Of a stretch of DNA of 64,000 nt, positions 34,939-44,677 are shown in pieces. The notes under the pieces are model-generated. The model did no database searches. It was not told where the DNA came from and saw only the letters and a program-made list of their open reading frames with translations. How positions within the stretch are numbered: the stretch's first letter is position 1; each line of letters begins with the position of its first letter. The stretch is from NCBI GenBank assembly GCA_945919075.1, contig CAMEIX010000014.1, forward strand, positions 1 to 64,000, read 5' to 3'. This DNA is from an uncultured Lachnospiraceae bacterium. GTDB lineage: Bacteria > Bacillota > Clostridia > Lachnospirales > Lachnospiraceae. The position numbers and the translations under genes are program-made.

Positions 34939-36687
34939 TTACCAATTTTCTTCGTCCGGTGCTGCCTCTTCTGCATCATCCATATCAGATTCTTCGTAAA
35001 CTACAATGGGCTCCTTCTTTTCAACATAATACATGATGTACTCATCATCGACGGCAAATACAATGCCATCTCCTAAGGCCATCACATTCGTGCTATCTTC
35101 CATCACCAGTTTTTTGGATTTTGCAGTCTTTCCGGCGCTGTAAAGATCCCCGTCCTCCACATAATAAATCATTTTAGCTGATTCATTATAGGCAATACGA
35201 TATGTCTTATAGTTAAAGTCATTGGAAATTCTCTCTAACTTAGAAGCACTCTTTACATAGTACAGTTCATCCTCTTCCGTAACCACGTAAATCTGGGAAA
35301 GGTCATCACTTGCAATAACATTGGTGATCTCATCTTCGGACTGGCAAACCAGCTTCGGATCCATATTTTCACTAAAGGAGTTAAATTTATACAATGCACC
35401 CTTCTTTAATGCTAACAGGGACTTTCCGTCTGCAGCGATAGCCGCAACCACATCGCTGTCGCAAACCTTCACGCTGTCAGTACCTGCTTTATTTAACCAG
35501 AATACCTGCCCTCCGGCCATGAAAAGGGAATCCTTCAGAGACTTTTTGGTATAAATAATGCCATATCTGCCGGAAACATAATCCTCTATTGCTTCTTCAT
35601 TTCCATTATAGAATCCGCTGATACTCTTGCTACAGATCTTCACCGGCTCACTCATGGAAGGTGTATAGAAATAACCGTCACCATTTTTTACAAATACAAG
35701 TTCACTGATACTTTCGTTAAAGAAAAATTTGTCTGATACATTTTTGGCAATTTTTAAATTCTCTTTTCCATTGTAGCAATAAAGTTTAATATTGCTGCCA
35801 TCACTGGAATTCATGAAATAAAGGTTTTTGCCATTGTCACTGAGGGCAATGGGATTACTTCCGTCTTTGTCAATCTTCTGTTTCTCTTTTCCGATTCCGG
35901 CAAGATACAGGGTATTGTCGCTGCTGCCTTCATAGTCCTTAATATAAGAAACATATTTTCCGTTGGGAGAAAGTACTAATCCATAAGGATAAACATTAGT
36001 ATCAATCTTAACGGAATTATCCTTCTTTACATCATACAAATATAAAGTCTGATTATCGTAGTCCTCTTCGTCATTGATAAGATAGGCAACATAGTCACCG
36101 GAATAACTCATTTTGAAACTGGTAACTTCGTCTGCAATAGACACCGGCTCTAAGCTGCCGTCAATAAAGAATAATTCTCCATCCGAATTCAGATAAGCAT
36201 AGACCGTATTATCTTTATTGGTATCGGAAGACCGCATATCTTCTATCTCACAGGATGTACCATCTAATTTAAAAGCGGTTTCATCTATAAGTGTCACACT
36301 CTTATCTGTGTACTTGGGATATCCGGTAGATTTTTTTCCCTTACCGCCCAGAATAAATATAAGTCCCACCGCAATCACTGCTACGATCATAACTACCAGA
36401 AGGACCCATACAAAGAAGGGTACACCCTTCTTCTCTTTTTTAGGCTCTTCCGTAACAGGAGCCGTCGTTCCCGGCTGTGTGGGCGCGGGTGTTACCGGTA
36501 CAGGTTCAGGTGCTGCTGCCTCGGGCGCAGGTGCTACCGGTACAGGTTCAGGTGCCGCCTCGGGTACAGGTGCTACCGGGGTCGGTTCCGGTACGGGCTG
36601 GGGCACAGGCATCTCCTGCTTTGCACCACATTTATTGCAGAAAGCTGCGCCGTTCGGCAATTCATTTCCACATTGATTACAAAACAT
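34939..36687 (-). CDS. Zinc-ribbon, membrane-anchored beta-propeller-like protein
   Basis: The 582-residue protein has an N-terminal zinc ribbon (C3, C6, C17, C20), a Pro/Ala/Glu/Val repeat linker (26-80, repeating EPVPVAPAPEA), a membrane span (about 90-114) and a large repetitive beta domain outside, ending in an acidic tail. The propeller-like domain is homologous to that of the next gene. The zinc-ribbon-plus-span plan matches the proteins at 10361-11694, pointing to a wider family in this genome. It begins 16 bases after cdd and may belong to the deoD-deoC-cdd transcript. Confidence 0.72.
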   Translation of the reverse strand: MFCNQCGNELPNGAAFCNKCGAKQEMPVPQPVPEPTPVAPVPEAAPEPVPVAPAPEAAAPEPVPVTPAPTQPGTTAPVTEEPKKEKKGVPFFVWVLLVVMIVAVIAVGLIFILGGKGKKSTGYPKYTDKSVTLIDETAFKLDGTSCEIEDMRSSDTNKDNTVYAYLNSDGELFFIDGSLEPVSIADEVTSFKMSYSGDYVAYLINDEEDYDNQTLYLYDVKKDNSVKIDTNVYPYGLVLSPNGKYVSYIKDYEGSSDNTLYLAGIGKEKQKIDKDGSNPIALSDNGKNLYFMNSSDGSNIKLYCYNGKENLKIAKNVSDKFFFNESISELVFVKNGDGYFYTPSMSEPVKICSKSISGFYNGNEEAIEDYVSGRYGIIYTKKSLKDSLFMAGGQVFWLNKAGTDSVKVCDSDVVAAIAADGKSLLALKKGALYKFNSFSENMDPKLVCQSEDEITNVIASDDLSQIYVVTEEDELYYVKSASKLERISNDFNYKTYRIAYNESAKMIYYVEDGDLYSAGKTAKSKKLVMEDSTNVMALGDGIVFAVDDEYIMYYVEKKEPIVVYEESDMDDAEEAAPDEENW

Positions 36688-36703
36688 ATTTTATCCTCCT
36701 TAA

Positions 36704-37132
36704 TTAACTACCTTGTATATTCTGTGCACCGAAACTAAACGGCAGAACTTCTTCTAACAAGAATTTCTGACAATCCGCTGCACTGTTTCCCAAAATAATA
36801 TAAAAACTGTCCGGGTCACAAAATTCTGCCATCACCTGTCTGCATACACCACAGGGTGCACAGAATTCCTCCTTTTCCCCTTCTTTACCGCCCACGATTA
36901 CAATGGCTGAAAACTCCCTCTCGCCTTCACTGACTGCTTTGAAAAAAGCCGTTCGTTCTGCGCAGTTTGTGGGACCGAAAGCCGCATTTTCAATATTGCA
37001 GCCTCCATAGATTTTTCCTTCTTTTGTAAGAAGTGCCGCTCCCACCTGAAAGTGGGAATAGGGCGAATAAGCCCTTTTCCGGTAGTCACACGCTACCACA
37101 AAAAGTTCCTTTATCTGTTCATCTGCTATCAT
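36704..37132 (-). CDS. cdd: Cytidine deaminase
   Basis: It deaminates cytidine and deoxycytidine to uridine forms. The 142-residue protein has the zinc site C-A-E (FGPTNCAERTAF, catalytic Glu) and PCGVCRQVMAEF, as in tetrameric Cdd. Its ATG overlaps the deoC stop by one base. Operon order deoD-deoC-cdd makes a compact nucleoside-salvage set. Confidence 0.95.
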   Translation of the reverse strand: MIADEQIKELFVVACDYRKRAYSPYSHFQVGAALLTKEGKIYGGCNIENAAFGPTNCAERTAFFKAVSEGEREFSAIVIVGGKEGEKEEFCAPCGVCRQVMAEFCDPDSFYIILGNSAADCQKFLLEEVLPFSFGAQNIQGS

Positions 37133-37794
37133 CAGCGCATTTCTTCTTTCACAATCTTCACTATGCGACTGGTTCCAAGCCTGTCTGCGCCGAGAAAAAT
37201 AAACTTTTCAGCGTCATCCATAGAGCTGATACCACCAGCTGCCTTGATTTTTACACCATCACCCACGTGGGAAGCAAAAATTTCAATATCCGCAAAGGTT
37301 GCTCCCGCAGTGGAAAAACCGGTGGAAGTCTTGATGAAATCGGCGCCTGCCCTGGTTACAATTTCACACATTTTAATCTTTTCCTGCTCCGTAAGTAAAC
37401 AGGTTTCAATGATCACCTTTAAGATTTTTTCACCACAGGCGGCCTTTAAGGTGCGGATTTCTTCTTCCACAAGATCAAACTTCTTATCCTTTACCCAGCC
37501 GATATTAATTACCATATCTATTTCGTCGGCACCATTCTTAATGGCATCCTTTGTCTCAAACTCCTTTACGGCAGTTGTCATATAACCGTTTGGAAAGCCG
37601 ATTACAGTGCAGATAGCCAGTTTGTCTTTCACATACTCCTTTGCCTGTGCCACATAGGAAGGGGGAATACAAACCGATGCGGTCTGATATTTCATGCCGT
37701 CATCACAAATTTGCCTGATTTCCTCCCAGGTAGCGGTCTGTGCCAGTAGGGTATGGTCCACCTTTGCCAGAATCTCTTTTACGTCCATCTCCAT
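37132..37794 (-). CDS. deoC: Deoxyribose-phosphate aldolase
   Basis: It cleaves 2-deoxyribose-5-phosphate to glyceraldehyde-3-phosphate and acetaldehyde. The 220-residue class I aldolase has the Schiff-base lysine K155 in DFIKTSTGF and the EIDMVINIG block. Either the first ATG or the ATG two codons later could be the start; the second has better spacing to AAAGG. It lies between deoD and cdd, consistent with catabolism of deoxynucleosides. Confidence 0.95.
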   Translation of the reverse strand: MEMDVKEILAKVDHTLLAQTATWEEIRQICDDGMKYQTASVCIPPSYVAQAKEYVKDKLAICTVIGFPNGYMTTAVKEFETKDAIKNGADEIDMVINIGWVKDKKFDLVEEEIRTLKAACGEKILKVIIETCLLTEQEKIKMCEIVTRAGADFIKTSTGFSTAGATFADIEIFASHVGDGVKIKAAGGISSMDDAEKFIFLGADRLGTSRIVKIVKEEMR

Positions 37795-37811
37795 GCCTTT
37801 CCCTGAATCTT

Positions 37812-38513
37812 CTACGCCAGTTCCAATGCTACTTCCATCATTTCATGGAAGGTAGTCTGTCTTTCCTCTGCACTCAACGCCTCACCTGTGTACAGATGAT
37901 CCGAAATTGTCAGCATACAAAGTGCTTTTTTACCGGCTCTTGCCGCATTCATATAAAGCGCTGCCGCTTCCATTTCCACACAGAGAATCTGCATTTTTTT
38001 CCACTGGTCATTTGCTGTCTCATCATCTGTATAGAAAGTATCGGAAGATAAAATATTGCCCACTGCAACCGAAATACCCTTACTTTCTGCAATCTCTACG
38101 GCTTTCCTCAAAAGACCAAAGTCTGCAATAGGTGCAAATGTACCGGGCAATTTGTACTGATGCGCAAAATTGGAATTGGTACTTGCCCCCATTCCGATTA
38201 CCAGATCGCGCAGGTGAACATTGTCCGAAATACCGCCTGCACTACCAATACGGATAATCTGCTCTACGCCATAAAACGCATACAACTCATAGGAATAAAT
38301 CCCTATGGAAGGCATACCCATGCCTCCGCCCATGACGGAAACTTTCTTACCCTTATAGGTACCCGTATATCCAAACATATTTCTAACAGTATTAAAACAG
38401 GTAACATTTTCCAGATAATTTTCTGCAATATATTTTGCCCGCAGGGGATCACCCGGCATCAAAACAGTCTTTGCAATATCGCCTTCTTTAGCAGCATTAT
38501 GTGGTGTAGCCAT
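37812..38513 (-). CDS. deoD: Purine nucleoside phosphorylase, DeoD type
   Basis: It splits purine (deoxy)nucleosides with phosphate to the base and (deoxy)ribose-1-phosphate. The 233 residues match hexameric DeoD, with [27 protein letters not shown] (phosphate site), the [10 protein letters not shown] segment and [15 protein letters not shown] precedes the ATG. It leads the deoD-deoC-cdd operon from the promoter at 38545-38573. Confidence 0.96.
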   Translation of the reverse strand: MATPHNAAKEGDIAKTVLMPGDPLRAKYIAENYLENVTCFNTVRNMFGYTGTYKGKKVSVMGGGMGMPSIGIYSYELYAFYGVEQIIRIGSAGGISDNVHLRDLVIGMGASTNSNFAHQYKLPGTFAPIADFGLLRKAVEIAESKGISVAVGNILSSDTFYTDDETANDQWKKMQILCVEMEAAALYMNAARAGKKALCMLTISDHLYTGEALSAEERQTTFHEMMEVALELA

Positions 38514-38544
38514 ACGAATACCTCCTTGAAAAATAGTTGGTATA

Positions 38545-38573
38545 ATTTTATCATATCAGAGGCTAAAAAGCAA
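38545..38573 (-). promoter_or_regulatory. Promoter of deoD-deoC-cdd
   Basis: On the minus strand TTGCTT (38568-38573), a 17-base spacer and TAAAAT (38545-38550) with an extended TGA, 32 bases before the deoD ATG. Confidence 0.78.
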
Positions 38574-38686
38574 ACCACATCACAACATGTCTTGTTTTTT
38601 TTACTCATAAGTATCATAATAGCAGGAGACACTATCTTCGGTGACAAATTTATTTAAGTAATGATTCACGATGACGAGGAAATAAT

Positions 38687-39340
38687 ATGAAAGATTTTGA
38701 AGCTGTCGTCTTTGATATGGACGGAGTCATTTTTGATTCGGAAAAACTGGTACTCCGTGCCTGGAAGGAAGTCGCACAAAAATATCATATTCCGGACATT
38801 GAAACCGTCTGTATGGAGTGCCTGGGCCTGAACCAGACTGCATCCTATGAGAAATTCTGTGAAAAATACGGGAAAGATTTTCCGTATGAGGAATATAAAA
38901 AAGAAACCCGCGCCCTGTTTTTCGGACCCTTCTATGGGGAACATCTCCCGATAAAACCCGGAACCGAAGAACTGCTTACTTTTCTTGCAGACCATCATAA
39001 GAAAATCGCCCTGGCTTCTTCTACCCGAAAGGAACTGGTAGTGAAAGAACTGACGGATGCCGGACTAATTGATTATTTTGATACGATTGTCTGCGGTGAT
39101 ATGGTGACACATAGCAAGCCTCACCCGGAAATTTTTGTAACCGCCTGTAAAAACCTTGGTGTTCCGGTTGAAAAAGCCTATGCTATTGAGGATTCATTTA
39201 ATGGAATCCGCGCTGCTTATACAGGAAAACTACGTCCCATTATGGTGCCGGACATGGTAAAGCCTACCGATGAAATCCTGTCCCTTACCGAAATCTGCCT
39301 ACGCAGTCTGAAAGAGGTAAAAGATTACCTGGCGCAATAA
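38687..39340 (+). CDS. HAD-superfamily phosphatase, beta-phosphoglucomutase-like
   Basis: The 217-residue HAD subfamily IA protein has motif I VVFDMDGVIFDSE (nucleophile Asp), motif II LASSTRKE, motif III lysine in HSKPHPEIF and motif IV AIEDSFNGIRAA. A four-helix cap lies after motif I. Relatives are beta-phosphoglucomutases and sugar phosphatases; the substrate is not assigned. GAGGAA precedes the ATG. It is transcribed with the next HAD gene, against the general direction. Confidence 0.88.
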   Translation: MKDFEAVVFDMDGVIFDSEKLVLRAWKEVAQKYHIPDIETVCMECLGLNQTASYEKFCEKYGKDFPYEEYKKETRALFFGPFYGEHLPIKPGTEELLTFLADHHKKIALASSTRKELVVKELTDAGLIDYFDTIVCGDMVTHSKPHPEIFVTACKNLGVPVEKAYAIEDSFNGIRAAYTGKLRPIMVPDMVKPTDEILSLTEICLRSLKEVKDYLAQ

Positions 39341-39387
39341 GCATACAAATTTCCACAGGATAAACTGTGCCGGAAAGGAATTAACTC

Positions 39388-40200
39388 ATGCAGAAGAAAC
39401 TTCTGGTTTTGGATATAGACGGAACCTTAACCAATTCCAAAAAAGAGATTACAAAAAAAACAAAGCAGAAATTGTTTGATATTCAGAAAATGGGACATAT
39501 TGTCATGCTGGCCAGCGGCCGTCCCACCCCCGGAATGATCCGGTATGCCAGGGAATTAAAGCTCGCTGAATACGGTGGTTACCTGCTTTCCTATAACGGA
39601 GCCCGTATTGTGGACTGTAAAACCGGCCAGGTAATTTATCAGCGGACCCTGCCCGGCGAAACCATCCCAAAACTTTACAAATTTGCAAAGAAACACCATT
39701 GCGGAATTATCAGTTACGAAAAGGATACCGTTCTTTCCGGTAATGGATTGGATGAATATATTAAACTGGAGGCCCGTATCAACGGTATTCCCATCAGGGA
39801 AATTGACAATTTTGCAGACTATATCACGTTCCCGGTGAATAAATGTCTGATGACCGCAGAACCGAAAGATGCCGAGGTCTATGTGGGAATGCTGCAAAAG
39901 GAATTTGGAGATACCTTAAGTATTTATCGCTCCGAACCCTTTTTTATTGAAATTATGCCCTATAATATAGACAAGGCAGCCTCCCTTGACAGGACACTGC
40001 CCTATTTAAATCTTACCAGGAAAAATACCATCTGTTGTGGAGACGGTTACAATGACATCAGCATGATTCAATACGCAAATATCGGTGTAGCCATGAAAAA
40101 TGCAAGAGAGGAAGTTCAAGCGGTTGCTGATTTTATCACCGACTCTAATGATGAAGACGGTCTGGTAAGGGTAATTGATACTTTTATACTAAATTCATAG
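39388..40200 (+). CDS. Cof-type HAD hydrolase
   Basis: The 270-residue protein belongs to HAD subfamily IIB (Cof type): LDIDGTLTNSKKEI, MLASGRPTPG, the large C2B cap with the SYNGARIVD segment, NKCLM, and CCGDGYNDISM. Such enzymes dephosphorylate sugar phosphates, FMN or related compounds; specificity cannot be read. It lies 47 bases after the first HAD gene and is closed by the terminator at 40233. Confidence 0.88.
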   Translation: MQKKLLVLDIDGTLTNSKKEITKKTKQKLFDIQKMGHIVMLASGRPTPGMIRYARELKLAEYGGYLLSYNGARIVDCKTGQVIYQRTLPGETIPKLYKFAKKHHCGIISYEKDTVLSGNGLDEYIKLEARINGIPIREIDNFADYITFPVNKCLMTAEPKDAEVYVGMLQKEFGDTLSIYRSEPFFIEIMPYNIDKAASLDRTLPYLNLTRKNTICCGDGYNDISMIQYANIGVAMKNAREEVQAVADFITDSNDEDGLVRVIDTFILNS

Positions 40201-40232
40201 GTGATCGTGAGCAAATTCACGATTCATGGATT

Positions 40233-40251
40233 GACCCGGCTATGCCGGGTC
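40233..40251 (+). terminator. Terminator of the HAD gene pair
   Basis: A perfect 8-bp GC stem GACCCGGC/GCCGGGTC with a 3-nt loop is followed by TTATTATCTGTTTTTT. A second hairpin (40204-40222) precedes it. It overlaps the 3' end of the converging pyrG. Confidence 0.8.
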
Positions 40252-40254
40252 TTA

Positions 40255-41856
40255 TTATCTGTTTTTTATGGATGCTTCCACAAATCCCATAAACAGGGGA
40301 TGCGGTTTGTTAGGGCGGCTCTTGAATTCCGGATGATACTGAACGCCTACATAAAAGTCATTGTCCGGAATTTCCACCGTTTCCACCAGTCTCTTGTCCG
40401 GACTGGTACCACTTAAAACAAGACCTTTTTCTGCAAGGAGCTCCCTGTAATCATTGTTAAATTCATATCTGTGACGATGTCTTTCGGCAATCTCCGTTTT
40501 TCCGTAACAACTTTCCATCCTGGTACCCGGTGCAATCACGCAGGGATAACTTCCCAGTCGTAATGTGCCGCCCTTATCGATGTCATCATACTGTCCCGGC
40601 ATAAAATCGATTACCTTATGCGCACACATGGGTGAAAATTCTCCGGAGTTTGCGTCCGCAAGGCCTGCCACATCACGGGCAAAGGCGATAACCGCAATCT
40701 GCATACCGAGACAAATTCCAAAATACGGTTTTTTCTCGGCTCTGGCATAACTTGCAGCAAGAATCATTCCCTCTATACCACGATCACCAAAACCTCCCGG
40801 TACAATAATGCCATCCACTTTATCCAGTATTTCCTTATAATTTTCCTTATTAATTCCTTCCGAATCAATCCATTCAATCTTTACTTCAGCTTCTTTAGCA
40901 TATCCGGCATGACGAAGCGCTTCCGCAACGGAAAGATAGGCATCATGCAACTGCACATATTTTCCTACAAGACCGATTTTCACCGTCTTTTTCGGATTTT
41001 TAATCTTATCCACGAGAGCACTCCACTCTGTCAGGTCGGGTAACGGTGCGTCTATTTTAAGTTCTCTGCAGACAATGGAGGACATACCCGCTTTTTCCAG
41101 CATAAGAGGAGCCTCATATAAAGTGGATAATGTCAGGTTCTCAATCACACAATCCGGCTTGACATTACAGAAACCTGCAATTTTCTTGAAAATACTTTCA
41201 TCCGTAATAGGTTCATCCGTACGAAGCACAATCATGTTTGGAGAAATGCCCAGTCCCTGCAATTCTTTAACGGAATGCTGGGTAGGTTTGGATTTATGTT
41301 CACCGGAGGCTTTTAAGTAAGGTACCAGTGTCACATGGATGTAAAATACATTGTCGCTTCCCACTTCATGCCCTACCTGTCGTATGGCTTCAATAAAAGG
41401 CTGGCTTTCAATATCACCGATAGTACCGCCTATTTCCGTAATCACCACATCCGCGTCGGTCTTTTTGCCCACACTGTATATAAAATGCTTGATTTCATCC
41501 GTAATGTGAGGAATGGTTTGCACCGTGCTTCCCAGATATTCCCCTCGTCTTTCCTTGTCAATGACATTGGAATAAACCTTTCCGGTAGTCAGATTTGAAT
41601 ATTTATTTAAATCCTCATCTATAAACCGCTCATAATGACCCAGGTCAAGATCTGTTTCGGCACCATCCTCTGTTACATATACTTCACCATGCTGGTAAGG
41701 ACTCATGGTTCCGGGATCCACGTTGATATAGGGATCCAGTTTCTGTGCCGCTACTTTAAGGCCTCTTACCTTCAGAAGCCTTCCCAAAGAAGCCGCTGTA
41801 ATTCCCTTTCCCAATCCGGAAACCACACCCCCGGTTACAAAAATGTACTTTGCCAT
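40255..41856 (-). CDS. pyrG: CTP synthase
   Basis: PyrG makes CTP from UTP, ATP and glutamine. The 533-residue protein has the amidoligase domain with [20 protein letters not shown] (P-loop) and the class I glutaminase domain with the [10 protein letters not shown] nucleophile Cys. GAGG precedes the ATG. The leader has two hairpins (41873-41888 and 41900-41926) but neither has a U-tract, so I do not see the GGGC-type CTP attenuator known in Bacillus. It is single-gene. Confidence 0.97.
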   Translation of the reverse strand: MAKYIFVTGGVVSGLGKGITAASLGRLLKVRGLKVAAQKLDPYINVDPGTMSPYQHGEVYVTEDGAETDLDLGHYERFIDEDLNKYSNLTTGKVYSNVIDKERRGEYLGSTVQTIPHITDEIKHFIYSVGKKTDADVVITEIGGTIGDIESQPFIEAIRQVGHEVGSDNVFYIHVTLVPYLKASGEHKSKPTQHSVKELQGLGISPNMIVLRTDEPITDESIFKKIAGFCNVKPDCVIENLTLSTLYEAPLMLEKAGMSSIVCRELKIDAPLPDLTEWSALVDKIKNPKKTVKIGLVGKYVQLHDAYLSVAEALRHAGYAKEAEVKIEWIDSEGINKENYKEILDKVDGIIVPGGFGDRGIEGMILAASYARAEKKPYFGICLGMQIAVIAFARDVAGLADANSGEFSPMCAHKVIDFMPGQYDDIDKGGTLRLGSYPCVIAPGTRMESCYGKTEIAERHRHRYEFNNDYRELLAEKGLVLSGTSPDKRLVETVEIPDNDFYVGVQYHPEFKSRPNKPHPLFMGFVEASIKNR

Positions 41857-41899
41857 ACGAAATTCCTCCTACTTGTTTCGACAAGTCCTAATACACAGA

Positions 41900-41926
41900 G
41901 ACGAGATACGCTTCGCAAATCTCGTC
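41900..41926 (-). other. Hairpin in the pyrG leader
   Basis: GACGAGAT (41900-41907) pairs with ATCTCGTC (41919-41926) around a small inner stem. There is no U-run on either side. It could affect mRNA stability; no known regulator is recognised. Confidence 0.35.
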
Positions 41927-41938
41927 GCTATATCATAC

Positions 41939-41974
41939 AAAAAAGGTGTCTTTGAGACCATTCTCAAAGACACC
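41939..41974 (-). terminator. Terminator of the ECF S-component gene
   Basis: A perfect 13-bp stem (41945-41957 with 41962-41974), a 4-nt loop and six U on the minus strand. Confidence 0.93.
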
Positions 41975-42000
41975 CTTGTCTTTCATTATTCAAAATCAAA

Positions 42001-42573
42001 TTATAATAAGGTTTTCTTACCGATATTGATAATCCGAACAATTACAACACTAAGTACCACATTGACTGCCATTTCTACTAGGAAATTCAATCCTACAAGA
42101 CCAAAGAGCATATACGCACCTACGTTTTCAAATCCGGTTGCAGCAGCCCAGCCTTTGATTGTTTCATAGAAGAATAAACGGCAACCCAGTAAGAAAATAC
42201 CGGTATTTACGATGGGTGCTGAAATTGCTGCTACAAGCACTGCCACGAAATTATTTACCTTCTTAAGCGCATTGTAAATAAGTCCTGCAACAAGACCGGC
42301 CATGATACCCTTCAAAAGACAGGTAACAATTGTACCGGGAACGCTGACTGCGAGGAATGCTCCTGCATCCGTAAAAAGTACAATCATACCGAAGATAAAT
42401 CCCAGCCATGCTCCGGCAATCCATCCGTAAAGCGCTGCACCTACCACAATGGGAATCAATACAAAAGTTACACTAAAGGGACCAAATTTGATTCCGACTG
42501 CAAGGCTCTGTAATACAGCCACAATCGCCGTAAGAAGTCCGATTCCTACGATTTTTTTTGTTTTGTTGTTCAT
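42001..42573 (-). CDS. ECF transporter S component
   Basis: The 190-residue membrane protein has about six hydrophobic segments and the small-residue-rich GLLTAIVAVLQSLAVGIKFG start plus GALYGWIAGAWLG and GTIVTCLLKG segments, as in substrate-binding S components of energy-coupling-factor vitamin transporters. The shared EcfA/EcfT module is not in the window. ATG 42573 is chosen over an in-frame TTG. The substrate is unknown; nearness to pyrG is weak evidence for anything. It is a single-gene unit. Confidence 0.78.
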   Translation of the reverse strand: MNNKTKKIVGIGLLTAIVAVLQSLAVGIKFGPFSVTFVLIPIVVGAALYGWIAGAWLGFIFGMIVLFTDAGAFLAVSVPGTIVTCLLKGIMAGLVAGLIYNALKKVNNFVAVLVAAISAPIVNTGIFLLGCRLFFYETIKGWAAATGFENVGAYMLFGLVGLNFLVEMAVNVVLSVVIVRIINIGKKTLL

Positions 42574-42669
42574 ATTCAATTTTCCTCCTTGTTATCATTC
42601 TTCCTACCGGAAGATACAATACAATACACGGACATATTAGCATTTTTAATTTTCTTTTTCAAGTATTTT

Positions 42670-44664
42670 CTACATCAAAATAATATATACCAATACAAAT
42701 CCCAGTCCGAGGCAGAACATCAAAAGGCCGAAAGAAAGACTTCTTTGAATAAGAAAGGTATTTTCTTTAAGATCCTCCTGCTGCATTGCCATGGCATGCA
42801 CATAGTTTTTCTCCTTCGGATTCTTTCGGTTCCAAAGGCAGTTACCCAGAGCCTGTATGCCGTTTAGGATTCCACCGACAGCATCCGAAAGAAAGCTTCC
42901 CTCAACCCTTTCCGTGGGAATCGGACTATCCTTCATAATGGTCTTTCGAAGAAGGACCACAATGCTATCCACAAAGGAATCCAAAATTCTGCAGATTACC
43001 CCAAAAAGGAAAGGCAGAAATCCAAGTAAAACCGGTCTGTACAGAAGATTCTCGAGATCCAGCCAATTTGGCCAGAGATTGACATATCCCTTCTTTTCCG
43101 ACAGAAGCACAGTGCGGATAAATGCTAAATATACCACGGCACCTATCACAACCGAAATCATTGCACCTTTCAGATTTCCTATGGAAAAATAGTTCACTCT
43201 TTCCCCGAAGTTCCTTAAATTCATGAAGCCTTGTCCGAATTCTGCTACCCTATCCATAATCCGGTAAGGGAAAAGCCCCCAGATAAAAAGTACCAGGGCG
43301 CTGACCGAAAGTGCCAGCCTGCTTCCCAGATTCATATAAGAATGCTTTTCATCATATTTTTTCTGCAATCTCTCATCTGGATTCTTTTCCACAAAAATGG
43401 CTACAAAAAGCTTGGTCATATAAGCAATGGTAAGTCCGCCGGAGAATAGGAAAATATACTCTACAAAACGAAATCCCATACCGCCGCCATATTCCACAAT
43501 ACTCTCATGCAGCAGAGTTTTACTGATGTAACCCCCAAATAACGGAATGCCTCCGATGGCTAAAGCTCCAACAAGGAAAATCACCTTGAGTAAAGGCTTC
43601 TTTCTTCCATAGCCGCGGATATCATTCAGATTCAAAGCATGTGTATTCATGAAAATAACGCCTGCTGCCATAAACAATACCAGCTTAATCAGGGAATGAT
43701 TGCCCATGTGCAGTAAAGTACCGTGAACCGCAAGTGCATTTTCTTCACCAAGTAGGCCCTGCATCCCCACTCCCACCAGAATAAAGCCTATCTGGGACAT
43801 GGAAGAACAGGCCAGAGTTCTCTTCAAATCCACGGAAAATACCGCTAACAGAGCACCTCCAAACATGGTAAGCACCCCTATGACCAGAATAATCATTCCC
43901 CAGGTTTTATCGTACAAAAACAGATTACAGCTAAGAATCAGGATTCCGTAAATACCTGTTTTGGTAAGAATACCGGACAAAAGGGCGCTGGCAGGTGCCG
44001 GTGCCACAGGATGTGCCTTGGGAAGCCAGATATGCAATGGAAATGCACCTGCTTTTGCCCCAAATCCAAACAAAATACAAAGACCTGCCGCAAAAATCAC
44101 CTGTTTATTGTTGCAAAGCCGGTATGCTGCAAGCAGTTCGGAAATGGTAAGAGTACCAAGTTCAAAATACAGGATAAAAATACCCATGAGCATCACAAGA
44201 CCACCTATAACCGCAACTCCAAGATAAGTCTCAGCCGCTCTAAGCGATGGCACATTTTCCTCCTGAGCCACCCAGACATAGGAGGTAAAAGACATTATCT
44301 CAAAGAAAATAAAGGTGGTAAAAAGGTCTGCGGAAAAGAATACACCCAACGTTGCTGCCTCCGTCAAAAGAAGAAAAAGGTAAAATCGTCCCACATTATG
44401 ATGCTTCTTAAAATACTCCTGACAAAGAAGACTGACCATAAACCACATAAACACAGCAATGAGACCATAAATTGTCCGAAATCCGTCCACCACAAAATGA
44501 AGACCAAATCCACATATGCCGGGAATTTCCGGACAGATATCCACCTCTTTTGTAATACGAAGCACCAAAAGAGCATCCATGAACAGGAAAACAAGGAATG
44601 TAACCAAAATCGTAAAAACACTGTATATATTTAATTTTTTAACTTCTTTCATCGTATCGTTCAT
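42670..44664 (-). CDS. Proton-antiporter-type membrane subunit (NuoL/MrpA-like)
   Basis: The 664-residue multi-span protein has the Proton_antipo_M core (GFGAKAGAFPLHIWLPKAHP, with Lys in the channel helices and ALLSGILTKTG). The C-terminal extension of about 150 residues includes further spans and a cytosolic loop. ATG 44664 has GGGAGG eight bases upstream. It is the last gene of the ten-gene Mrp/Mbh-like operon, 13 bases after the previous gene. It may take the place of the MrpA ND5-like part. Confidence 0.85.
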   Translation of the reverse strand: MNDTMKEVKKLNIYSVFTILVTFLVFLFMDALLVLRITKEVDICPEIPGICGFGLHFVVDGFRTIYGLIAVFMWFMVSLLCQEYFKKHHNVGRFYLFLLLTEAATLGVFFSADLFTTFIFFEIMSFTSYVWVAQEENVPSLRAAETYLGVAVIGGLVMLMGIFILYFELGTLTISELLAAYRLCNNKQVIFAAGLCILFGFGAKAGAFPLHIWLPKAHPVAPAPASALLSGILTKTGIYGILILSCNLFLYDKTWGMIILVIGVLTMFGGALLAVFSVDLKRTLACSSMSQIGFILVGVGMQGLLGEENALAVHGTLLHMGNHSLIKLVLFMAAGVIFMNTHALNLNDIRGYGRKKPLLKVIFLVGALAIGGIPLFGGYISKTLLHESIVEYGGGMGFRFVEYIFLFSGGLTIAYMTKLFVAIFVEKNPDERLQKKYDEKHSYMNLGSRLALSVSALVLFIWGLFPYRIMDRVAEFGQGFMNLRNFGERVNYFSIGNLKGAMISVVIGAVVYLAFIRTVLLSEKKGYVNLWPNWLDLENLLYRPVLLGFLPFLFGVICRILDSFVDSIVVLLRKTIMKDSPIPTERVEGSFLSDAVGGILNGIQALGNCLWNRKNPKEKNYVHAMAMQQEDLKENTFLIQRSLSFGLLMFCLGLGFVLVYIILM

Positions 44665-44677
44665 TCCGGTCACCTCC

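Noticed and set aside
36477-36620. GC-rich repeated sequence with GGTGCTACCGGTACAGG units, considered as a minisatellite or mobile repeat
   Set aside because: It is in frame within the zinc-ribbon propeller gene and encodes its Pro/Ala/Val/Glu linker, so coding explains it.
41857-41938. CTP-sensing attenuator of pyrG
   Set aside because: Two hairpins are present, but neither has a U-tract, and the GGGC-type start of Bacillus pyrG mRNA is not seen.
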